Assembly (NCBI GenBank): GCA_020345785.1
Contig: CP070771.1
Span: 6,406,488 to 6,413,296 of the forward strand
Source: Desulfobacterales bacterium
GTDB taxonomy: Bacteria > Desulfobacterota > Desulfobacteria > Desulfobacterales > JAFDCJ01
Direction: 5' to 3'
DNA: 6,809 bases
This document shows, in pieces, positions 1 through 6,104 of the stretch. Every line of letters begins with the position of its first letter. Within the stretch, counting starts at the first letter, position 1. A program made the position numbers and the translations under genes. The notes beneath the pieces are model-generated. The model searched no databases. It was not told the DNA's origin and saw only the letters and a list, made by a program, of their open reading frames with translations.

Positions 1-1
1 T

Positions 2-43
2 TCCGAAAAAACGGAAAGCGGTGAGGAGTCCAATCAAAATTGA
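2..43 (+). CDS. Possible 3' end of an upstream gene (partial)
   Basis: Frame 2 is open from the window edge and ends at TGA (41-43), giving a polar, acidic tail SEKTESGEESNQN. Such tails are common at protein C-termini, and the stop lies 40 bases before the lon ATG. In many bacteria lon follows tig-clpP-clpX, so this could be the end of clpX, but that is inference from known gene order only: 13 residues do not identify a family. The other two forward frames are also open for short stretches, so the frame choice is not certain. Confidence 0.3.
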   Translation, partial: SEKTESGEESNQN

Positions 44-69
44 GCATTCAATCGCCCCCCCCCGTAATT

Positions 70-73
70 GGAG
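70..73 (+). promoter_or_regulatory. Ribosome binding site of lon
   Basis: GGAG lies 10 bases before the ATG at 84, a slightly long spacing. The next in-frame ATG (position 96) has no purine-rich motif in front of it, so 84 is the better start. A three-codon frame ATG-ACC-TAA (74-82) sits between this site and the lon ATG and is probably fortuitous. Confidence 0.5.
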
Positions 74-83
74 ATGACCTAAT

Positions 84-2507
84 ATGGTCGGCTTCATGCA
101 GCCTCATGACGAAGGAAAGCGCTCGGAAGATATCCCGCAGGACCTTCCGATTCTGCCATTGCGCAACACCGTGGCTTTTCCTTTCATGATATTGCCTCTG
201 GCGATCGGTGTTCCACGTTCGATAAAATTAATTGAAGACGCACTACACGGCAACCGGCTGATCGGCCTCATCACCAGTCGGGATCCAATGCTTGACGAAC
301 CGGTTCCCGGACAGGTTTATGAAGTAGGGACCGTGGCCAGGGTTCTCCGGGTCCTGCGCAGTTCCGACAAGGATCTGCATGTGGTGGTGGAAAATCTGGA
401 GCGCTTTAAGGTCAAACATTGGCTGACCAACGAACCTTACCTTCAGGCCCACATAGAACTTGCACCGGACGCAATCGAGCCCGGACTTGAGTTGGATGCC
501 CTCATAAGAAGTTTGCGCGATCTGGCCAAACAGGTTATCGCGCTCATACCGAATATACCCGACGAGCTGGCTAATTTTTTGGACCAGGTGCATGACCCGC
601 GCTACCTTTTTTACATGGTGATATCCAACTCCCGCATGGATATTGCGGAATGTCAGCGTATCTTGGAAATCGATGTATTCAGCGATAAAGTCAGCGCCGT
701 CATCGCATATCTGACGCGCGAGAAGGAAATTTTAACCCTCGGGGAAAAAATACAATCCGAAGCGCGGGAAAAAATGGATAAAGCCCAGCGCGAATACTAT
801 CTGCGCCAGCAGCTGAAAGCCATTCGGGAGGAGTTGGGAGAATCCGAGGACGCCGAAGGAGAAGCCGCCGATTATGCCGCCAAACTCGAAAAAGCCGATA
901 TGCCCGCGGAAGCCAAAAGGGAGGCCCAGCGGGAATTAAAACGGTTCAAGGGTATGTCGCCCCAGGCGGCCGAGTACGCCTTAATCAAAACGTATCTCGA
1001 CTGGCTGCTGGAGCTGCCCTGGAATGTGCTGAGCGAAGACCGGCTGGACATCAACCATGCACGGACGGTCCTGGATGAAGATCACTATGATTTGCAGGAA
1101 GTCAAAGATCGCATCATCGAATTTCTTGCCGTGCGCAGGCTCGTGCGCGAGCGGGGTTTGGAAACCAAAGCGGGCCAAGAGGAAAAAGCCGCCGAGGCAA
1201 CGGGCGCAATTCTATGTTTCGTGGGACCGCCTGGGGTCGGCAAAACCAGCCTCGGGCAAAGCATCGCCCGCGCCCTGGGGCGCAAGTTTACCCGCATGAG
1301 CCTGGGCGGCCTGCGGGATGAAGCCGAAATCCGCGGCCATCGCCGCACCTATATCGGTGCCCTCCCGGGACGCATTATCCAGGCCGTCAAGCGCGCCGGC
1401 ACGCGCAACCCGGTATTTATGCTGGACGAGGTGGACAAAATCGGCACCGATTGGCGCGGCGACCCCAGCAGTGCGCTGCTGGAAGTGCTCGATCCCGCCC
1501 AAAACCATGCCTTCCGCGATCACTACCTGGACGTTAACTTTGACTTAAGCGACGTCATGTTTATCACCACCGCCAACCAGCTGGAAACCGTTCCGCCGCC
1601 GCTGCGCGACCGCATGGAGGTCATATCGCTTGACGGTTACACGGAATACGAGAAGATTCATATCGCCCGATATTTTCTCATCCCCCGCCAGCTGAGGGCC
1701 AACGGCCTGCGCAAGGAAGAGATGACGATCGTCGATGAAGCCCTGTGCAAGATTATCCAGGACTACACGCGCGAAGCGGGCGTGCGCACTTTGGAGCGCC
1801 AGATCGGGTCGATTTGCCGCAAGGTCGTGGTGAAGATTGCCGGCGACGAAATCACGCATCTGAAAATCACGCCGCAAATCGTGCGTGAATTTCTCAAAAA
1901 GGAAAAATTCGAGGCCGAAACCTTGGAAACTTTAGAGATTCCAGGTATTGCCACCGGTCTGGCGGTAACGGCGACCGGCGGCGACATCCTGTTTATCGAA
2001 GCCACTCGCCTGACAGGCAAGGGCAATTTGACCCTGACCGGACACTTAGGAGACGTTATGCGCGAAAGCGCCCAAATCGCCCATAGCTACGTTTGGTCCA
2101 AGGCAGAGCAGCTTGGTATCCCCGCCGCTGATTTTGAAAAGGCCGACGTGCACTTGCATGTACCGGCCGGCGCCGTTCCCAAAGACGGCCCGTCTGCCGG
2201 TGTGGCCATGGTGACTGCCATCGCCAGTTTGTTCTGCCGCAAACCCGTGCGGGGAAACGTCGGTATGACTGGTGAGGTAACGCTGCGAGGCCGAGTGCTG
2301 CCGGTCGGGGGAATTAAGATGAAAATACTGGCCGCCCACCGCGCCGGACTGACCACCGTCATTTTGCCGAAAAGAAATGCCCACGAATTGGATGAACTGC
2401 CGGAAGACGTGCGGCAGTCGCTGACATTTGTAACCGTGGAGCAAATTCAAGAAGCCCTCGAAACGGCCTTGGGGCTGAAAATACCGATCCGACGCAGTGA
2501 GAATTGA
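84..2507 (+). CDS. lon: ATP-dependent protease Lon (LonA type)
   Basis: Cytosolic AAA+ serine protease that unfolds and degrades damaged proteins and selected regulators, acting as a homohexamer. The 807 residues are the usual LonA length. The N-terminal substrate-binding domain begins at LPILPLRNTVAFP (about residue 21) and runs to about 215. A charged helical linker follows (about 225-270, with EYYLRQQLKAIREELGE). The ATPase has Walker A GPPGVGKTS (381-389), Walker B FMLDEVD (445-451) and an LRDRM segment (507-511) typical of the arginine-finger region. The C-terminal protease domain has KDGPSAG with catalytic Ser704, and Lys747 exactly 43 residues later, the same spacing as the E. coli Ser679/Lys722 dyad. 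One oddity: the usual GG(I/L)KEK reads GGIKMK, with Met746 in place of Glu. The gene is complete, with no frameshift. No heat-shock promoter could be supported in the 83 bases upstream. The family call is near certain. Confidence 0.97.
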   Translation: MVGFMQPHDEGKRSEDIPQDLPILPLRNTVAFPFMILPLAIGVPRSIKLIEDALHGNRLIGLITSRDPMLDEPVPGQVYEVGTVARVLRVLRSSDKDLHVVVENLERFKVKHWLTNEPYLQAHIELAPDAIEPGLELDALIRSLRDLAKQVIALIPNIPDELANFLDQVHDPRYLFYMVISNSRMDIAECQRILEIDVFSDKVSAVIAYLTREKEILTLGEKIQSEAREKMDKAQREYYLRQQLKAIREELGESEDAEGEAADYAAKLEKADMPAEAKREAQRELKRFKGMSPQAAEYALIKTYLDWLLELPWNVLSEDRLDINHARTVLDEDHYDLQEVKDRIIEFLAVRRLVRERGLETKAGQEEKAAEATGAILCFVGPPGVGKTSLGQSIARALGRKFTRMSLGGLRDEAEIRGHRRTYIGALPGRIIQAVKRAGTRNPVFMLDEVDKIGTDWRGDPSSALLEVLDPAQNHAFRDHYLDVNFDLSDVMFITTANQLETVPPPLRDRMEVISLDGYTEYEKIHIARYFLIPRQLRANGLRKEEMTIVDEALCKIIQDYTREAGVRTLERQIGSICRKVVVKIAGDEITHLKITPQIVREFLKKEKFEAETLETLEIPGIATGLAVTATGGDILFIEATRLTGKGNLTLTGHLGDVMRESAQIAHSYVWSKAEQLGIPAADFEKADVHLHVPAGAVPKDGPSAGVAMVTAIASLFCRKPVRGNVGMTGEVTLRGRVLPVGGIKMKILAAHRAGLTTVILPKRNAHELDELPEDVRQSLTFVTVEQIQEALETALGLKIPIRRSEN

Positions 2508-2849
2508 TCCTGCCTGAATTTCATGCCTAAAATTCCAACTTTATCAACGTTTTTTTATTGACCGTTCCAATGCTGCCGGGTTAGAGAGTACTCGCAAATT
2601 TTAAGATCAACCGAACAGAGAAAAGCATCCGAGCCCAGAGGACCCGGCTTTGATCTCAACCCCTAAGGGGGGAGCTTGCCGCTGTCTCGAATGCCATGAT
2701 GGAATGTCGAAGATCCGCCTTTGGAGGGGAGGAAAAATCAGCCTCCATTCATATGCCAGCGGCAGGGTGTAAGTATGGACAACCAAAAAATACTCTCGCT
2801 TTAACGGTAAATACTTTTTAATTCTCATCCCGCTAGAGCAGGAAGGCTT
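2508..2849. other. Gene-free gap between lon and the ABC ATPase gene
   Basis: This 342-base stretch has no frame that resembles a protein. A 73-codon minus-strand open frame (2607-2828) lacks a ribosome binding site and family resemblance. No GC-rich stem followed by a T-run is visible after lon; the T7 run near 2550 has no stem before it. No convincing -35/-10 pair was found. The last 110 bases hold inverted repeats involving the next gene's start (separate entry). The middle part (about 2610-2770) is more GC-rich than the ends and could be a dispersed intergenic repeat, which cannot be judged without the rest of the genome. Confidence 0.6.
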
Positions 2850-2859
2850 ATGAATGGAG
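2743..2859 (+). repeat. Inverted repeat pairing with the start codon of the ABC ATPase gene
   Basis: CTCCATTCATATGCC (2743-2757) is the reverse complement of 2845-2859, which spans the ATG at 2850, with 14 of 15 positions matching; the only mismatch is T2754 opposite T2848. In RNA the arms would close an 87-base loop. AGCGG (2758-2762) can also pair with CCGCT (2830-2834), leaving AGAGCAGGAA (2835-2844), which holds the ribosome binding site, as a bulge. A competing pairing is visible: TGCCGCTG (2677-2684) with CAGCGGCA (2757-2764), and GGAGG (2728-2732) with CCTCC (2742-2746). That layout would suit translational control, but function is inference. Confidence 0.45.
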
Positions 2860-4091
2860 TCAAATCATATTCCAGGCCCATGAAACGACCTGTCATCCGT
2901 TTTTATAATGTCTTCAAAAAATTCGGCACCAACCAGGTGCTTGCCGGCGTCAGTCTGCGAGTTTATCAGGGGGAGGTAACAACCATCATCGGCAAAAGCG
3001 GCGTCGGCAAAAGTGTACTGCTCAAGCACATCATCGGCCTGTTGCAGCCTGATTCGGGTGAAATCCTCCTTTACGGGCAGCCCATGTCCAAGATGAAGAC
3101 CTCGCAGATCAACAAGCTGCGGGCCAAGTTCAGCTACGTATTTCAGGATGCGGCGCTGTTTGACTCCCTGACGGTCTATGACAATATCGCCCTACCCCTG
3201 CAGGAAGGAACATCGCTGCCGAAATCTGAGATCAGGACGCGGGTTCAAGACAAGATGCAGCAATTCGAGCTGCAGGCCTTTCGTGACAAATATCCCGCCC
3301 AGATATCCGGCGGCATGAAACGGCGGGTGGCGCTGGCAAGGGCCCTGGTTACGGATCCTGAGGTCGTCCTGCTGGATGAACCGACCGCCGGCCTTGATCC
3401 TGTCCGTCGCAACGCGGTGTATGCCATGATTGTGGACTTTCAGAAAAAATTCGGTTTTACCGCGGTCATGATCAGCCATGAAGTCCCGGATATCTTTTAT
3501 TTCTCCCAGCGGATCGTCATGTTGGATGAGGGCAAAATCCGTTTTGAAGGCACTCCCGAGGAGGTTCAACGATGCTCCGATTCGACGGTGCAGCTGTTCA
3601 TCCAGGGCTTGGAAAAGCCGCGCGATGCTCTGACCGGCATGGCCACACCGGTGCAGGGGGAGCGAAAATTCCATGAAGAGTTGGCGCGCCTGCAGCGCCA
3701 CCAGATTGCCTTCTCCGTGGTAATGCTCACCGTCGAAAACCTGGATGAAATTTACGAAAAAATGGGGCATGTGGCGGGCCAGACCATTCTCAAAAACTTT
3801 GCCGCTCAAATAAAGCAGCGTCTCGATCTCACCGATTCCTGCTCCCGCTACAGCATGGACAGGATACTCGTCGTGCTGCACAACGCCGACATCGATGACG
3901 CCCGCAAGTTTGCCACTCGACTGGCCCGGGATCTGAAGATCGAGGATCTGATAAACAGAGACGAAGATGCGGATCTGTCGGTTCGCATCAGCGCTGGCTA
4001 CGCCCAGGCCGAAGAAGAAAGCCTGATCAAAGAAGTGCTGGCAAATGCGGAGTCAAAAGACAGCCTGTATTACGAATTTGAGTTAAAGTAA
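2850..4091 (+). CDS. MlaF-type ABC transporter ATPase fused to a degenerate GGDEF domain
   Basis: Residues 15-256 form an ABC ATPase of the MlaF/Ttg2A type, which powers phospholipid movement between the membranes together with an MlaE-like permease and an MCE protein. Visible are Walker A GKSGVGKS (48-55), Q-loop Gln99 in YVFQDAALFDSLTVYDNI, signature SGGMKRRVALARA (153-165), Walker B VVLLDEP (172-178), D-loop AGLD (180-183) and H-loop His210; all catalytic positions are kept. MlaF proteins normally end near residue 270. Here a second domain (about 259-413) follows the GGDEF pattern: DALTGM, FSVVMLTVENLDEIYEKMGHVAGQ, and RYSMDRILVVLHNADIDDA where RYGGDEFAVLLP is expected. GGDEF is replaced by SMDRI (335-339), so cyclase activity is unlikely. 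The start at 2850 has AGGA at 2840-2843 with 6-base spacing; the next in-frame ATG (2880) has only a weak site. No transporter partner gene is nearby. The ATPase call is firm and the exact subfamily less so. Confidence 0.9.
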   Translation: MNGVKSYSRPMKRPVIRFYNVFKKFGTNQVLAGVSLRVYQGEVTTIIGKSGVGKSVLLKHIIGLLQPDSGEILLYGQPMSKMKTSQINKLRAKFSYVFQDAALFDSLTVYDNIALPLQEGTSLPKSEIRTRVQDKMQQFELQAFRDKYPAQISGGMKRRVALARALVTDPEVVLLDEPTAGLDPVRRNAVYAMIVDFQKKFGFTAVMISHEVPDIFYFSQRIVMLDEGKIRFEGTPEEVQRCSDSTVQLFIQGLEKPRDALTGMATPVQGERKFHEELARLQRHQIAFSVVMLTVENLDEIYEKMGHVAGQTILKNFAAQIKQRLDLTDSCSRYSMDRILVVLHNADIDDARKFATRLARDLKIEDLINRDEDADLSVRISAGYAQAEEESLIKEVLANAESKDSLYYEFELK

Positions 4092-4172
4092 CGCCCTTAA
4101 TTCTACTTTGTCATATTTTTCTACGCATCAGCACCCTCTTATAACAGACTGATATAGCGGACAAAAGAATGC

Positions 4173-4209
4173 CTAAAATGATCTAAATTGTCTAAAATGA
4201 CTAAAATTA
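4173..4209 (+). repeat. Four tandem 9-10-base CTAAA-type repeats
   Basis: Four head-to-tail units are visible: CTAAAATGAT, CTAAATTGT, CTAAAATGA and CTAAAATTA. The spacing is close to one helical turn, so the same sequence recurs on one face of the DNA, as in arrays of regulator half-sites or intrinsically curved DNA. The array lies about 207-243 bases upstream of the predicted sigma-54 transcription start. Function is unknown; chance slippage in AT-rich DNA is the alternative. Confidence 0.5.
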
Positions 4210-4239
4210 AGGAATTGTCGATTCTGATTCCAACCAAAT

Positions 4240-4256
4240 AGGAACTTTAGGTTCCT
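4240..4256 (+). promoter_or_regulatory. Perfect inverted repeat, candidate upstream activator site
   Basis: AGGAAC-TTTAG-GTTCCT is a perfect 6+6 inverted repeat with a 5-base centre. Its midpoint is about 168 bases upstream of the predicted sigma-54 start, within the usual -80 to -200 range of sites for sigma-54 activators. A looser relative, GGAAT-N11-ATTCC (4211-4231), lies next to it. No regulator gene is in the window, so the protein that would bind is unknown. Confidence 0.4.
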
Positions 4257-4370
4257 GATATCATTAATATAATAGTTCTAACAGGTTACCGCTGCTTCCG
4301 TCTTTCGGTCCTCTTCTGCCTGAACCGATTATTCTCACCTCAAGACTCACTTAATAAAAATTTTATATAA

Positions 4371-4383
4371 TTTCAATAAGTTA
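4371..4383 (+). promoter_or_regulatory. Candidate IHF binding site
   Basis: TTTCAATAAGTTA matches the IHF consensus WATCAANNNNTTR at every defined position but one (T for A at position 2). An A/T-only stretch of about 20 bases lies directly 5' of it, as at strong IHF sites. It lies about -45 to -33 from the predicted start, close to the sigma-54 promoter and between it and the inverted repeat, which fits DNA bending. AT-rich DNA gives such matches by chance, hence the moderate confidence. Confidence 0.4.
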
Positions 4384-4388
4384 TGATA

Positions 4389-4405
4389 TTGGCACGCTTG
4401 TTGCG
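4389..4405 (+). promoter_or_regulatory. Sigma-54 (RpoN) -24/-12 promoter
   Basis: TTGGCACGCTTGTTGCG matches the sigma-54 consensus YTGGCACG-N4-TTGCW closely: GG at 4391-4392, GC at 4403-4404, and exact spacing between them. Transcription should start near 4416, leaving a leader of about 65 bases before the ATG at 4481. Sigma-54 promoters need an ATP-dependent enhancer-binding activator, so the transporter gene is probably switched on by a specific signal. Confidence 0.85.
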
Positions 4406-4480
4406 AGAGTTGCAGTAAAGGATGCATTCGGCGCGCACGATCGGTTTTGCAGTCAAAATATTTTCGTAACAGGAAAATGT

Positions 4481-6067
4481 ATGATTCTCAAATCGAAGCA
4501 GGTGCAGTTGGTCATCGCTTTACTCCTGGGGGTCGCGGTCATGCTGTTGCCCCGGCCCGAGGGGAGGATATTTAAAATCACGGGGCCCGGCAGCCAAACG
4601 TTGATACGGCAGCTCGGCGCCCACTTCAAACCGCTTCCGCCCAAACCGGGCCTAGCCGCGAATGTCGCTTTCGAGGTTGAGGCCCAAAATCCGGGCCGCC
4701 CGGAAGCCACGGCTGATTTTATCCAGCAAGCGGCCGCCAGGCTCAAACTTGAGGATGTCCAGGTGCATTATGTCGACGGCCTCTCACCCAAAGCCAAGCG
4801 CCTGCTGGCCATCATGGTGGTATTGATTTTTTTATTTATTTTCGAGCCGATCCCGCTGGAGGCCACCGCGCTTTGCATCGGCATCCTACTGGTGGTCACC
4901 GGGGTGGGCGATTTTAAATCCGTCTGGGCCGCCTACATGCATCCGGTTGTGGTTTTCATCATGTCGTGTCTGATCTTTGCCGTCTCTCTGGACAAGGCCG
5001 GCCTGACCACGCGCATGGGATATTTTATCATCAGAAAATCAGGCAGCAGCATCACGCGTTTTACCTTCATTCTGACAATCGGCCTCGGAACCGCTTCGAT
5101 GTTCATGCACGATGCGGCCGCCTGTGCCATCGGCATTGTCACCATGCTGCCGATGATGCGGGCGGCCGGTATCGAACCGCACACCCGGACGGCCCGCTTT
5201 ATGATGCTGTCCCTGCCTTTTGCCGCATCCTGCGGCGGGATGGGCAGTCTGATCGGCGGGGGGCGTTGTATGGTGGCCGCAGCGTTCCTCAAGGAATTTA
5301 CCGGGCTGGAAATCTCGTTTTTCGATTGGATGAAATACGCCATGCCGGCGGCCTTGTTGTGCGTTCCCTTGGCGGTCGGTGTGGTTTATCTGGTCTACCG
5401 CCCGGACCCGAATATAAAGCTTCCCCGATTCGGAAAAAGCCTCGGCCCGTGGAGTGCCATGGAGAAAAAAACCCTGGCCATTACCCTTCTGACCTTTTTT
5501 CTGTGGCTCACAAAAGGGTTTCATGGAATTGATTATTCCGTGACCGGCATGTTCGGGGTGGTCCTGCTGATCATCTCTGGGGTTTTGAAGTGGACCGACA
5601 TCCACGAAAACATGGAGTGGGGAACCGCCCTTTTTATCTTCGGCGGCGGCATCTCGCTGGGATTGGCCATGGACTATTCGGGTGCGGCGGCCTTCTTTGC
5701 CAACCTGTTTTTCCCTCTGATTCGAGGCAGCGGATGGCTGTTGCTTTATTTAGGAGTGGGCGTATTCGGTGCCCTGGTCACCAATGTCATGGCCAATGTG
5801 GCGGCCGCGGCGCTGATTCTGCCGATTGTCATTCCCATGGCCCAGATGGAAGGGGTGAATCCCACCATTCTGGCGCTGTGCCTGGGACAGGCCACATCCT
5901 TTGCAATGCTGCTGGTCATCGGCTGCCCGCCGAACGCCATTTCCTACAGCTACCATTATTTCAAGGCGTCTGACCTGACAAGAGCCGGCGCGGTGGCGAC
6001 GCCGGTGTTGCTGGCCGCGCTGGTCATGGTGGCCGCCGTGTGGTGGAAAATTCTGGGACTGGTTTAA
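4481..6067 (+). CDS. SLC13/DASS-family transporter with an inserted domain after the first helix
   Basis: Inner-membrane secondary transporter of the divalent anion:sodium symporter (DASS/SLC13) family, whose members carry dicarboxylates, citrate, sulfate or similar anions. Family features: LLPRPEG after the first helix (10-23), FEPIPLEATAL (121-131), FAASCGGMGSLIGGG (247-261), an EWGTALFIFGGGISLG block (379-394) and GCPPNAISYSYHYF (481-494), among many hydrophobic helices. Residues 29-100 look like a soluble insert: known members run from LLPxPEG almost directly into LSPxAxRLLAI, which resumes here at 101. The two cation-binding SNT motifs are changed: FMHDAAACA (208-216) and TNVMANVAAAA (434-444). 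The first TPPN-like loop reads GGGRC, while the second keeps PPNAI. Ion coupling and substrate may therefore be unusual and cannot be assigned. The start has AGGA at 4471-4474, six bases before the ATG. Expression probably depends on the sigma-54 promoter upstream. Confidence 0.88.
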   Translation: MILKSKQVQLVIALLLGVAVMLLPRPEGRIFKITGPGSQTLIRQLGAHFKPLPPKPGLAANVAFEVEAQNPGRPEATADFIQQAAARLKLEDVQVHYVDGLSPKAKRLLAIMVVLIFLFIFEPIPLEATALCIGILLVVTGVGDFKSVWAAYMHPVVVFIMSCLIFAVSLDKAGLTTRMGYFIIRKSGSSITRFTFILTIGLGTASMFMHDAAACAIGIVTMLPMMRAAGIEPHTRTARFMMLSLPFAASCGGMGSLIGGGRCMVAAAFLKEFTGLEISFFDWMKYAMPAALLCVPLAVGVVYLVYRPDPNIKLPRFGKSLGPWSAMEKKTLAITLLTFFLWLTKGFHGIDYSVTGMFGVVLLIISGVLKWTDIHENMEWGTALFIFGGGISLGLAMDYSGAAAFFANLFFPLIRGSGWLLLYLGVGVFGALVTNVMANVAAAALILPIVIPMAQMEGVNPTILALCLGQATSFAMLLVIGCPPNAISYSYHYFKASDLTRAGAVATPVLLAALVMVAAVWWKILGLV

Positions 6068-6104
6068 TGCGGGATATCCGGTAAACGCCGCCACCATGAA
6101 AAAT

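Larger units (their letters stand above)
4092..4480 (+). promoter_or_regulatory. AT-rich control region upstream of the DASS transporter gene
   Basis: This 389-base gap holds no gene. It has an ordered set of control elements pointing toward the transporter: tandem CTAAA repeats (4173-4209), an inverted repeat (4240-4256), an AT-rich tract (4351-4370), an IHF-like site (4371-4383) and a sigma-54 promoter (4389-4405). A weaker repeat, TCGGT with ACCGA 14 bases later, lies near 4304-4327. No intrinsic terminator is evident after the ABC ATPase gene, so some read-through into this region is possible. Confidence 0.65.

Noticed and set aside
1..16. TTCCG-A6-CGGAA hairpin at the window start
   Set aside because: Short stem with no T-run after it, and it may lie within the coding end of an upstream gene.
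39..52. ATTGA-N4-TCAAT inverted repeat before lon
   Set aside because: Five-base arms in AT-rich DNA are expected by chance, and the sequence does not match CIRCE or another known site.
40..69. Heat-shock (sigma-32-like) promoter before lon: TTGAGC and CCCCGTAAT
   Set aside because: Both boxes are poor matches, and transcription would begin at about 74, inside or after the ribosome binding site.
2556..2587. TTGACC followed 17 bases later by TTAGAG as a promoter for the ABC ATPase gene
   Set aside because: The -35 box is fair, but the -10 box matches TATAAT at only about two positions.
2660..2670. CCCCTAAGGGG near-palindrome in the gap after lon
   Set aside because: Four-base arms with a three-base loop and no adjacent T-run, so nothing suggests a terminator or operator.
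2607..2828. 73-codon minus-strand open frame in the gap after lon
   Set aside because: No ribosome binding site, odd composition, no recognisable domain, and it overlaps the leader of the next gene.
3192..3881. 229-codon minus-strand open frame opposite the ABC ATPase gene
   Set aside because: It is the antisense of conserved ABC and GGDEF-like coding sequence, with no supporting start signal or family match.
4933..5605. Long open frames in other frames of the transporter gene, up to 188 codons on both strands
   Set aside because: They lie wholly inside a confident membrane-protein gene and have low-complexity His/Arg/Gln-rich translations typical of shadow frames.
6087..6098. GCCGCCACCATG, an exact eukaryotic Kozak-type start, opening a 71-codon plus-strand frame (6096-6311)
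   Set aside because: Coincidence: the frame runs antisense through the clear uspA gene, has no bacterial ribosome binding site and no family resemblance.
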